Shown here piece by piece: positions 56,766 through 64,000 of a stretch of 64,000 nucleotides of DNA. The stretch's first letter is position 1, and every line of letters begins with the position of its first letter. The notes below the pieces were generated by a model. That model was given only the letters and a program-made list of their open reading frames with translations, was not told the DNA's origin and made no database searches. Both the position numbers and the translations under genes were made by a program. This DNA is from Demequina sp. NBRC 110055 (GTDB lineage: Bacteria > Actinomycetota > Actinomycetes > Actinomycetales > Demequinaceae), in assembly GCF_002090135.1 (NCBI RefSeq), contig NZ_BBRL01000007.1, positions 1-64,000 on the forward strand, read 5' to 3'.

Positions 56766-57716
56766 ATGCCTGGCACGGGAGTAGATGAGGTGAGCGGTCT
56801 GCTCACACGCTTCGCGGGGTACTTGCGCCACGAGCGCGGCCTCGCGGAGAACACCGTGCGCGCCTACCGAGGTGACCTCCTTCATCTCGCCACTCGCCAA
56901 CTGGGCGTCGCCGACGCCGAGGACGTCGCGGGAGCGGAGATCGACGATGCGCTCGCGACCGTGACCCTCGCCGACCTCAGGGCATGGCTCGCGTCCATGG
57001 CGGCGGAGGGCCTCAGCCGCACCACGCTGGCGCGCCGCGGCGCGGCCGTGAGGTCGTTTTACGCCTGGGCGCGCATCGCCGGCGCGTTGGTCGACGACCC
57101 CGCCGCGCGACTCGCGTCGGCACGGCCGGCGTCGACACTGCCCGAGGTGCTCGGGCCGAGCGATGTCGCGGCCATGCTCGAGATTGCCCAGGCCCGGTGC
57201 GACGACGGCGACCCCATCCACCTGCGGGACTGGGCGGCCGCCGAACTGCTGTACGCGACGGGCATGCGCGTGGGCGAACTTGCCGGCGCGAATCTCGCCG
57301 ACGTCGACCTGGGCGAGCGTCTGGTGCGCGTGATTGGCAAGGGCAATAAGGAACGGGTGGTGCCCTTCGGGGTGCCGGCCGCCGAGGCCCTCGCCACGTG
57401 GATGACACAGGGGAGGCCCGCGCTGGTGCGCGAGCACACGGACGCCGCCCTTTTCCTTGGTCGTCGCGGTAACCGCGTCGACCAACGCCAGATCCGTGAC
57501 GCCATTCATGAGCTGTGCCGCTGTGCCGGGGTCTCCGACGTGGCACCTCACGCCTTGCGGCATACCGCCGCCACACATCTTCTGACTGGGGGGTCGGACC
57601 TGCGATCGGTGCAGGAGGTACTCGGACATGCGAGCCTCACCACCACGCAGCGCTACACACATGTGTCCGCAGAGCGTCTGCGGGCCACATATCAGCTTGC
57701 GCATCCGCGAGCATGA
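56766..57716 (+). CDS. xerC: tyrosine recombinase XerC-like
   Basis: 316 residues, SAM-like N-terminal domain then catalytic domain. The catalytic set is present: Arg near 167 (ATGMRVGEL), HxxR in HALRH (near 261-264), LGHAS His near 287 and nucleophile Tyr near 296 (RYTHV). XerC with XerD resolves chromosome dimers at dif. CAGAGT sits 6 nt before the ATG. Typical place between dprA and whiG in actinobacteria. Confidence 0.93.
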   Translation: MPGTGVDEVSGLLTRFAGYLRHERGLAENTVRAYRGDLLHLATRQLGVADAEDVAGAEIDDALATVTLADLRAWLASMAAEGLSRTTLARRGAAVRSFYAWARIAGALVDDPAARLASARPASTLPEVLGPSDVAAMLEIAQARCDDGDPIHLRDWAAAELLYATGMRVGELAGANLADVDLGERLVRVIGKGNKERVVPFGVPAAEALATWMTQGRPALVREHTDAALFLGRRGNRVDQRQIRDAIHELCRCAGVSDVAPHALRHTAATHLLTGGSDLRSVQEVLGHASLTTTQRYTHVSAERLRATYQLAHPRA

Positions 57717-57729
57717 GGGGACACACACC

Positions 57730-58560
57730 ATGCCCGATTCGACTGAGACGCTGAGTCAGTCCGAACCGGTCGTCACGACCGCCATGCGTCCACCGAGCGA
57801 CGACGTCGTCGCGTCGTGGTGGCGCGCGCTCGCCACGGCTGACGGCGAGATCCGGCGTGGCGCCCGCGAGGCGCTCATTACCCACTACGCACCCTTGGTG
57901 ACTCAGGTGGCCACGCGGCTCATCGGCCGCCTACCCGACCAGGTCGAGCTCGCCGACCTCGTTTCTTACGGCATGTTCGGCCTCATCGACGCGGTGGAGA
58001 AGTTCCAGCCTGAGCGCGGGTTCAAGTTCGAAACCTATGCCGGTCAGCGTGTGCGCGGCGCCATCATCGATGAGCTGCGGGCCGCGGACTGGGTGCCGCG
58101 CTCGGTGCGCTCCAAGGCGCGCACCGTCGAACAGGCGTCGCGTGCGCTCGAGCAGCGGCTGCAGCGCCCCGTGACAGACGATGACGTGGCGGCGCACTTG
58201 GGATGGACGCTCGCCGAGGTGCGCACCGTGCGCGCCCAGGTGGCGATGTCTCACATCAGCGCGCTCGACGGGCTTCCCGCGACGGGAGAGGCGAATGCCC
58301 TCGACACCGCGGTGGCGCTGGCAATGCCGGAGGCGTCGTCGCCCGTCGAGGCGCGCGAGACCCGCTCGCTCTTGGCGACGGCCATCCAGTCGGTGCGCGA
58401 CCGTGAGCAGCAGGTGTTGCGCCTGTACTACTTCGAGAACCTCACCCTGGCGCAGATCGGCCAGATCCTCGGCGTCACCGAATCCCGGGTCTCCCAGATC
58501 CACTCGGGCGCGGTGAAGAAGTTGCGTGAGAAGCTCATGAAGACAGGGGCCTTCTCGTAG
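57730..58560 (+). CDS. whiG: WhiG/FliA-type RNA polymerase sigma factor
   Basis: 276 residues from ATG 57730 (GAGGGG upstream). Region 2 (DLVSYGMFGLIDAVEKFQPERGFKFETYA-type), region 3 and region 4 (YYFENLTLAQIGQILGVTESRVSQ-type) are intact. FliA-like factors run flagellar genes, WhiG runs sporulation; which applies here is not visible. It lies 13 bp after xerC, so co-transcription is likely. Confidence 0.92.
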   Translation: MPDSTETLSQSEPVVTTAMRPPSDDVVASWWRALATADGEIRRGAREALITHYAPLVTQVATRLIGRLPDQVELADLVSYGMFGLIDAVEKFQPERGFKFETYAGQRVRGAIIDELRAADWVPRSVRSKARTVEQASRALEQRLQRPVTDDDVAAHLGWTLAEVRTVRAQVAMSHISALDGLPATGEANALDTAVALAMPEASSPVEARETRSLLATAIQSVRDREQQVLRLYYFENLTLAQIGQILGVTESRVSQIHSGAVKKLREKLMKTGAFS

Positions 58561-58577
58561 CGTCTCGGCGGGGTGCC

Positions 58578-59099
58578 TCACGACACCTTCAGGAGACGGA
58601 CGGGTCCAAATCCGACGAGGAGATCGAGGGGATCGAGGTAGGTGTCGCCGTGGCGCACGCCCCAGTGCACGCACGCGGCGGGACGGCAATGCCCCGGGGC
58701 GTCCGCGAGGACCCCGACGGCCTGCCCGCGACTCACCGCGCTTCCGGGCTCCACGGACGGCTCGACGGGCTCCACGCTCGACCGGCGCCCGTCGGCGAGG
58801 GTGACGGTCACGACCGGGCGGTCCACGACCACCCCGGCAAAGGTGACCACGCCGGCGCCGGGAGAGAACACCACCTGTCCCACGGCGGCCCTGAGGTCAA
58901 TGCCGCGGTGCCCGGGTAGCCAGGGGCTGGCGGGAAGTTCGGCCGAGCGGGCCATCGCCACGGGTTGCACGGGTGCGGCCAGCGGCGGCCAGGATGGTTT
59001 GGCGGGGGAGTCGGCTTCGGCGGGTGCGCTCAACGCGGTGACGACGAGTGTGCCCGAGGCGAGCAGCCAGGCCGCCCACAGCGGTAGATGTGGTCTCAT
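58578..59099 (-). CDS. M23-family (LytM-like) peptidase, secreted
   Basis: 173 residues with an N-terminal signal helix (about 5-27). The LytM zinc ligands are HxxxD as HRGID (near 64) and the last His of HxH in CVHWGV. The usual first His of HxH is Cys here; several actinobacterial relatives share this, and it may be an inactive or non-standard enzyme. It converges with whiG. It probably acts on, or binds, peptidoglycan cross-links. Confidence 0.88.
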   Translation of the reverse strand: MRPHLPLWAAWLLASGTLVVTALSAPAEADSPAKPSWPPLAAPVQPVAMARSAELPASPWLPGHRGIDLRAAVGQVVFSPGAGVVTFAGVVVDRPVVTVTLADGRRSSVEPVEPSVEPGSAVSRGQAVGVLADAPGHCRPAACVHWGVRHGDTYLDPLDLLVGFGPVRLLKVS

Positions 59100-59477
59100 A
59101 GCAACCAGGCCACGGCATCGGCCCTTCGAACGCCAGCCCCTCCGGAGCATCCGTGGATACGACTGCGGGCCGCGGGGGCTGGGGACGACGGCGGCATGCG
59201 GAGCACGCCGGGTCGCCGCACCCCGGCCCCGTCCGGTATGATCGTGACTCGCATCCGGCATGCCCGGATGACGTCGCGTGTCATTCGCGCGCGCCACGGC
59301 TGACGCCGAGACGCTCGCGCCGGGACGGCAAGGTCCGGATCTCACGATCCGGTGCCCGACCGCGTTGACACCAGGGATGGATCCCCACCGGGGAACACAT
59401 CGACAACCGCAATCGCGGGGTGAAGACCCCGCCACAACGCAAGGCACGCGCCCGCGCGCGTGCGGATAAGGACAGCC
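59100..59477. other. 378-bp divergent gap between the M23 gene and rpsB
   Basis: It contains a copy of the 15-bp repeat (59109-59123), a -10-like TATGAT (59237-59242) likely for rpsB, and a hairpin GCGGGGT-GAAG-ACCCCGC (59415-59432) in the rpsB leader. No gene is convincing. Confidence 0.65.
59237..59242 (+). promoter_or_regulatory. -10 element of the rpsB-tsf operon (candidate)
   Basis: TATGAT would give a ~230-nt leader with a GAAG-loop hairpin at 59415-59432. The -35 is not recognisable. Confidence 0.4.
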
Positions 59478-60362
59478 ATGGCAGTCGTGACCATGCGCGA
59501 GATGCTGGACTCGGGCGTCCACTTCGGACACCAGACCAGCCGCTGGAACCCCAAGATGAAGCGCTTCATCTTCACCGAGCGCAACGGCATCTACATCATC
59601 GACCTGCAGCAGTCGCTCGCCAAGATCGACGCCGCCTACGAGTTCGTGCGCGACACCGTCGCCCACGGCGGCTCGGTGCTCTTCGTCGGCACCAAGCGTC
59701 AGGCGCAGGAGACCATCGCCGAGCAGGCCGCTCGCGTGGGCATGCCCTACGTGAACGAGCGCTGGCTGGGCGGCATGCTCACCAACTTCCAGACCGTGAG
59801 CAAGCGCATCTCGCGCCTCAAGGAGCTTGAAGAGATCGACTTCGACGACGTGGCCGGTTCCGGTCGCACCAAGAAGGAGCTCCTCGGCCTGCGCCGCGAG
59901 AAGGAGAAGCTGGACAAGGTCCTCGGCGGCATCCGCGACATGGCCAAGGTGCCCTCGGTCGTGTGGGTTGTCGACACCAACAAGGAGCACCTTGCCGTGG
60001 ACGAGGCCCGCAAGCTGGGCGTCCCCGTCGTCGGCATCCTCGACTCGAACTGCGACCCCGACCAGGTGTCGTACGGTATCCCGGGTAACGACGACGCCAT
60101 CCGCGCGGTGGGCCTGCTCACCCGCGTGATCGCCGACGCCTGCGCCGAGGGTCTGCGCATCCGCCACACCCCGAAGGCCGACGAGGCTGCCGCCGAGGGC
60201 GACGCCGCCGAGCCGCTGGCCGAGTGGGAGCAGGAGCTGCTCGACGGCAAGGCCGAGGCGAAGACCGACGCCGAGCCCGCCGAGAAGGCCGAGAAGGCTG
60301 ACGAGAAGGCCGACAAGGCCGACGAGACGGCCGACGCGGCCGTCGCCACCGACGAGAAGTAA
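59478..60362 (+). CDS. rpsB: 30S ribosomal protein S2
   Basis: 294 residues from ATG 59478 (AAGGAC upstream). The S2 core ([28 protein letters not shown]) is intact. A C-terminal Ala/Glu/Lys/Asp tail of ~60 residues follows; such tails are common in actinobacteria. It is the first gene of rpsB-tsf-pyrH-frr. Confidence 0.98.
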   Translation: MAVVTMREMLDSGVHFGHQTSRWNPKMKRFIFTERNGIYIIDLQQSLAKIDAAYEFVRDTVAHGGSVLFVGTKRQAQETIAEQAARVGMPYVNERWLGGMLTNFQTVSKRISRLKELEEIDFDDVAGSGRTKKELLGLRREKEKLDKVLGGIRDMAKVPSVVWVVDTNKEHLAVDEARKLGVPVVGILDSNCDPDQVSYGIPGNDDAIRAVGLLTRVIADACAEGLRIRHTPKADEAAAEGDAAEPLAEWEQELLDGKAEAKTDAEPAEKAEKADEKADKADETADAAVATDEK

Positions 60363-60375
60363 GGGAACCACCCAC

Positions 60376-61215
60376 ATGGCGAACTACACCGTCGCTGACA
60401 TCCAGGCGCTCCGTGAGCGCACCGGTGCCGGCATGCTCGACGTCAAGAAGGCCCTCGACGAGGCGGACGGCGACCTGGACAAGGCCGTCGACATTCTCCG
60501 CGTCAAGGGACTCAAGGGCGTCGCCAAGCGCGAGGGCCGCTCGGCCTCCGAGGGTCTCGTCGTCGCGTCGATCGCCGACGTCGACGGCGGCCAGGTCGGC
60601 ACGCTGCTCGAGCTCAACTCCGAGACGGACTTCGTGGCGAAGAACGACAAGTTCATCACCCTCGCCAACGACGTGATCGCGGCCGTGGCCGCGGCCGGTG
60701 CCGCCGACGCCGAGGCCGCTCTTGCGGCCCCGATCGAGGACACCACCGTCGGCGCGTACATCGACGCCGCCGCCGGCACGCTCGGCGAGAAGATCGTGCT
60801 GCGCCGCGTGGCCCGCATCGAGGCCCCGGTTGTCACCGAGTACCTCCACCGCACCAACAAGGACCTGCCCGCGCAGGTCGGCGTGCTTGTCGGCTCGGAC
60901 GCCAAGGCAGGCGAGGTCGCCCGCGACATCGCCATGCACATCGCCGCGTACTCGCCCATCTACTTGGTGCGCGACGACGTTCCCGCCGAGACGGTCGAGA
61001 ACGAGCGCCGCGTGGCCGAGGAGACCGCGAAGGGTGAGGGCAAGCCCGAGGCTGCCCTTCCCAAGATCGTGGAGGGCCGCCTGAACGGCTTCTTCAAGGA
61101 GAACACCCTGGTGGACCAGGCGTTCGCGAAGGACCCCAAGACCACGGTCGCTAAGGTCATCGAGAACACCGGCGGCGAGGTTTCGGCCTTCGCTCGCTTC
61201 CGTGTGGGAGCCTAA
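60376..61215 (+). CDS. tsf: translation elongation factor Ts
   Basis: 279 residues. The N-terminal TDVLRER-like module is [16 protein letters not shown] and the coiled-coil core has [10 protein letters not shown]. It recycles EF-Tu by GDP release. Thirteen bp after rpsB, with GGGAACC as a weak ribosome site. Confidence 0.98.
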   Translation: MANYTVADIQALRERTGAGMLDVKKALDEADGDLDKAVDILRVKGLKGVAKREGRSASEGLVVASIADVDGGQVGTLLELNSETDFVAKNDKFITLANDVIAAVAAAGAADAEAALAAPIEDTTVGAYIDAAAGTLGEKIVLRRVARIEAPVVTEYLHRTNKDLPAQVGVLVGSDAKAGEVARDIAMHIAAYSPIYLVRDDVPAETVENERRVAEETAKGEGKPEAALPKIVEGRLNGFFKENTLVDQAFAKDPKTTVAKVIENTGGEVSAFARFRVGA

Positions 61216-61268
61216 TCCCCACCGATTCACCAGCACAGCAACGCGCCGCTACGCCTAGGAGGTACCCC

Positions 61269-62018
61269 ATGCCCGACGACAGTGACATGACGACGGGTAA
61301 GGGGAAGTCCTCGGGCGAGCGGCGCGTTCTGCTGAAGCTCTCCGGCGAGATGTTCGGCGGCGGCAAGCTGGGGCTCGACCCCGACGTCGTCAGCCGTGTC
61401 GCCAGGGAGATCGCCGACGCCGTCCGTCAGGGCGTGCAGGTCGCCGTCGTGGTCGGCGGCGGCAACTTCTTCCGCGGCGCGGAACTGTCGGAGCGAGGCA
61501 TGGAACGCTCACGCGCCGACTATATGGGCATGCTGGGCACCGTCATGAACGCCCTCGCCCTCCAGGACTTCCTCGAGCAGGCCGGCGTCACGACCCGCGT
61601 GCAGACCGCCATCACCATGGGCCAGGTCGCCGAGTCTTACCTGCCGCTGCGAGCCATCCGTCACATGGAAAAGGGTCGCGTGGTGGTCTTTGCTGCCGGC
61701 GCCGGTATGCCGTACTTCTCGACGGACACCGTCTCCCTCCAGCGCGCGCTCGAGACGCGCTGCTCGGAGGTGCTGATGGGCAAGAACGGTGTGGACGCGG
61801 TGTACTCCGCCGACCCCCGCAAGGACCCTGATGCCGAGCGGCTCGAGCACGTGACCTACGCCGACGCCCTGCAAAAGCGCCTCGCCGTCATGGATGCCGC
61901 CGCCTTCTCGCTCGCCATGGACAACCGCATGCCCATGCAGGTGTTCGGGCTCGACGCCCCTGGAAATGTGACCCGCGCCCTCCTGGGTGAGAGAATCGGG
62001 ACCCTGGTCACCGCCTGA
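61269..62018 (+). CDS. pyrH: uridylate kinase
   Basis: 249 residues. Amino acid kinase fold with [36 protein letters not shown] and [14 protein letters not shown]. It converts UMP to UDP and is regulated by GTP/UTP in the family. RBS TAGGAGG. A ~20-residue N-terminal tail precedes the core. Confidence 0.97.
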   Translation: MPDDSDMTTGKGKSSGERRVLLKLSGEMFGGGKLGLDPDVVSRVAREIADAVRQGVQVAVVVGGGNFFRGAELSERGMERSRADYMGMLGTVMNALALQDFLEQAGVTTRVQTAITMGQVAESYLPLRAIRHMEKGRVVVFAAGAGMPYFSTDTVSLQRALETRCSEVLMGKNGVDAVYSADPRKDPDAERLEHVTYADALQKRLAVMDAAAFSLAMDNRMPMQVFGLDAPGNVTRALLGERIGTLVTA

Positions 62019-62048
62019 GCGGCGACTGCGACAGTCAAGGAGACAGAC

Positions 62049-62606
62049 GTGATCGACGAGATCCTCCTCGAGGCCGAGGAGAACATGGACCGCGCCATTG
62101 CCGTGGCCAAGGACAACTTCGCCTCCATCCGTTCGGGCCAGGCGTCCGCCGCGATGTTCGCGAACATCACCGTGGACTACTACGGCGCACCCACCCCGCT
62201 GCAGCAGATTGCCGCGATCTCGGTGCCCGAGGCCCGTATGGTGCTCATCTCGCCCTACGACGCCTCCGCGAAGAAGGACATCGAGACGGCGCTGCGCAAC
62301 TCGGACCTGGGAGTGAACCCCAGCGACGACGGCAACGTGTTGCGCATCGTGATGCCGCAGCTGACCGAGGAGCGGCGCCGCGACTACGTGAAACTCGCCA
62401 AGTCCAAGGCCGAGGACGCCCGTGTGACCGTGCGCAACATGCGTCGCAAGGCCAAGGATCAGATCGATGCGGCCGTCAAGGACGGCGAGGTCGGCGAGGA
62501 CGAGGGCAATCGCGCCGAGAAGGACCTCGACGCGATGACCAAGAAGCACGTGGACGCGATCGACGCTCTGCTGTCGGCGAAGGAGAGCGAGCTGCTCGAG
62601 GTCTGA
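62049..62606 (+). CDS. frr: ribosome recycling factor
   Basis: 185 residues, usual size. [29 protein letters not shown] and [14 protein letters not shown] are signature segments. It splits post-termination ribosomes with EF-G. GTG start, AAGGAG upstream, 30 bp after pyrH. Confidence 0.98.
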   Translation: MIDEILLEAEENMDRAIAVAKDNFASIRSGQASAAMFANITVDYYGAPTPLQQIAAISVPEARMVLISPYDASAKKDIETALRNSDLGVNPSDDGNVLRIVMPQLTEERRRDYVKLAKSKAEDARVTVRNMRRKAKDQIDAAVKDGEVGEDEGNRAEKDLDAMTKKHVDAIDALLSAKESELLEV

Positions 62607-62633
62607 CCTCGGGCGGCCACGCGGGCCCCTGTC

Positions 62634-63587
62634 ATGAGTATTTTCCGACGCCCGGACCACGGCGACGCTGAGGATCCCGGGGAGGACACTCCCGGCACGC
62701 CCGTGGATCCGGCACCCGTCGACCCACCCACCGCGGTGGGCGTGGAGTCACCTGTCCCGCAGGTGGCACCGGTGTCCCGTGCCGGTCGCAACATGCCCGT
62801 GGCGACCATCGTCGGTGTCTCGATCCTCGTGTTCGCGCTCGGCATCGCCTGGTGGGACGCGCGCGCGTTTTCAGTGCTGCTGATGCTCGTGTGCGTCGCA
62901 GCCGTGCTCGAGTGGCGCACCGCGCTGCGTCAGCACGACCGTCGCATCGCAGTAGTCCCCACCGTGCTCGCGACGTTGGGTCTCGGAGTGGCCACGTATT
63001 TCGGCGGTCCCGAGGGCCTCGTGGTCGCGCTCATGGTGGCGTGCGCGGGAGTCGTCGCCTGGCGAGTGGCCGACGAACGCATCGAGAACACGATGGCCGA
63101 TGCCATGGCATCGATTCTCACCGTGCTGTGGATCCCCTTCCTGGCGAGCTTCCTGATCCTTATGGAGACCGCAGGAAATGGCTGGACCCGCGTCCTCATC
63201 CTCGTGCTCGCCGTCGTCGGTAACGACACCGGCGGACTGTTCGCGGGGATGCTGTTCGGCAAGCACAAGATGTCGCCACGGGTGAGCCCCAAGAAGACCT
63301 GGGAAGGCTTCGCGGGGGGCCTCCTGCTTGGTACCGTGGCCGCCACGGTTGCCGCGTTTGTCCTGTACGACGGACGCTGGTGGATCGGTGCCGTCGCGGG
63401 GCTCGCCTGCTGCCTCGCGGCCGTCCTCGGCGATCTCGCCGAGTCCGCGCTCAAGCGCGACCTGCAAGTCAAGGACATGTCGAGCCTCATCCCGGGCCAC
63501 GGCGGCATCCTTGACAGACTCGATTCCATCCTCGTGGCCGCTCCCGCCGGCTACGTGGTTCTCGCTTTCTTCCTGGGGGCCACATGA
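62634..63587 (+). CDS. cdsA: phosphatidate cytidylyltransferase
   Basis: 317 residues. A ~60-residue Pro/Asp-rich cytosolic tail is followed by about eight transmembrane helices. The catalytic region has SPKKTWEGFAGG and the signature KDMSSLIPGHGGILDRLDS. It makes CDP-diacylglycerol for phospholipid synthesis. It overlaps rlmN by 4 bp. Confidence 0.95.
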   Translation: MSIFRRPDHGDAEDPGEDTPGTPVDPAPVDPPTAVGVESPVPQVAPVSRAGRNMPVATIVGVSILVFALGIAWWDARAFSVLLMLVCVAAVLEWRTALRQHDRRIAVVPTVLATLGLGVATYFGGPEGLVVALMVACAGVVAWRVADERIENTMADAMASILTVLWIPFLASFLILMETAGNGWTRVLILVLAVVGNDTGGLFAGMLFGKHKMSPRVSPKKTWEGFAGGLLLGTVAATVAAFVLYDGRWWIGAVAGLACCLAAVLGDLAESALKRDLQVKDMSSLIPGHGGILDRLDSILVAAPAGYVVLAFFLGAT

Positions 63588-64000
63588 CCGACCGTCCCGT
63601 CCTGCAAATGGCCGCACCCCGCAGGGGTAAGCCGCCGCAGCACTTCGCCGACCTCAATCACGACGAGCGTGCGGCGCTGATGCGCGAGCACGGCCTGCCG
63701 TCGTTCCGCGCCAAGCAGCTCGCGAATCACTATTACGCGCACCTCACCGTCGACCCCGACGACATGACTGACCTCCCGGCCGATGCCAAGGGTGCCCTCA
63801 CGGAGGCGGTCTTCCCGCCGCTGATGAAGAAGGTCACGTCGCTGGCCGCCGACGGCGGCGCGACCCTGAAGACCCTGTGGGCGCTGCACGACAACGTCAA
63901 GGTCGAGTCGGTGCTGATGAAGTACCCCGAGCGCGCCACGCTGTGCGTGACGAGCCAGGCCGGCTGCGGTATGGCCTGCCCGTTCTGCGCGACCGGCCAG
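63584..64000 (+). CDS. rlmN: 23S rRNA (adenine-2503-C2)-methyltransferase, partial (cut by window end)
   Basis: The first 139 codons are seen. The N-terminal domain (FRAKQLANHYYAH) and the radical-SAM CxxxCxxC motif (CGMACPFC) near residues 129-136 are present. RlmN methylates A2503 of 23S rRNA and A37 of some tRNAs. The C-terminal part with the second catalytic Cys lies beyond 64000. Confidence 0.94.
   Translation, partial: MTDRPVLQMAAPRRGKPPQHFADLNHDERAALMREHGLPSFRAKQLANHYYAHLTVDPDDMTDLPADAKGALTEAVFPPLMKKVTSLAADGGATLKTLWALHDNVKVESVLMKYPERATLCVTSQAGCGMACPFCATGQ

Overview
The window is very GC-rich, with GTG starts, stop/start overlaps and an actinobacterial housekeeping gene order. I infer an actinobacterium, probably of the order Micrococcales (Cellulomonas/Demequina-like). 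That placement is from gene content, not a search. I see no tRNA, rRNA, CRISPR array or insertion sequence.

Layout. (1) 1-6300: an HNH/DUF222 protein, a coiled-coil DUF2130 nuclease-like protein, two membrane proteins of unknown role, a YbaK deacylase and a 700-bp gene-free stretch that may hold a 6C-like small RNA. (2) 6313-10673, minus strand: a hydrolase, an anti-sigma/sigma pair of SigK/RskA type, a 53-residue lipoprotein and a DipZ thiol-redox protein. This resembles the mycobacterial SigK module, but the fasciclin antigen is missing. (3) 10742-17352: lipid enzymes (patatin, acyltransferase, methyltransferase), a regulator, an MFS transporter with a long acidic tail, a VOC protein and an ArsB/SLC13-like permease. 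(4) 17405-27451: isoleucine T-box and ileS, rhodanese, a DUF2510/pilin-like protein, two tandem folC genes with DUF4233, apt and ndk. (5) 27551-38415: smc, ftsY, a GlnR-like operator, amtB-glnK-glnD, ffh. (6) 38421-44272: an amidohydrolase, then a compact redox cassette of two FMN-binding-domain proteins, two ferric-reductase-like flavocytochromes and an ApbE flavin transferase. (7) 45116-64000: the conserved translation/secretion/cell-cycle block rpsP-khpA, rimM-trmD-rplS-lepB-rnhB-DUF2469, yraN-comM-dprA-xerC-whiG, M23 peptidase, rpsB-tsf-pyrH-frr-cdsA-rlmN (cut by the window end). It is interrupted by a beta-helix lipoprotein and by a TetR/MFS efflux pair.

How the parts work together: ftsY and ffh give the SRP targeting pathway and lepB processes its exported clients. 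amtB-glnK-glnD is an ammonium uptake and sensing unit. In the redox cassette, ApbE would attach FMN to the two exported FMN-binding proteins, which the two membrane reductases could feed with electrons from NAD(P)H.

The most interesting observations are: a 15-bp motif (GCCACGGCATCGGCC) scattered through genes and gaps on both strands; a recurring -10-like hexamer 6-7 nt before start codons, implying many leaderless mRNAs; the flavin cassette with an ApbE lacking a signal peptide; a GlnD without ACT domains and with a perfect 15-bp hairpin in its first codons; and the SigK-type promoter and minimal Met-rich lipoprotein beside dipZ.
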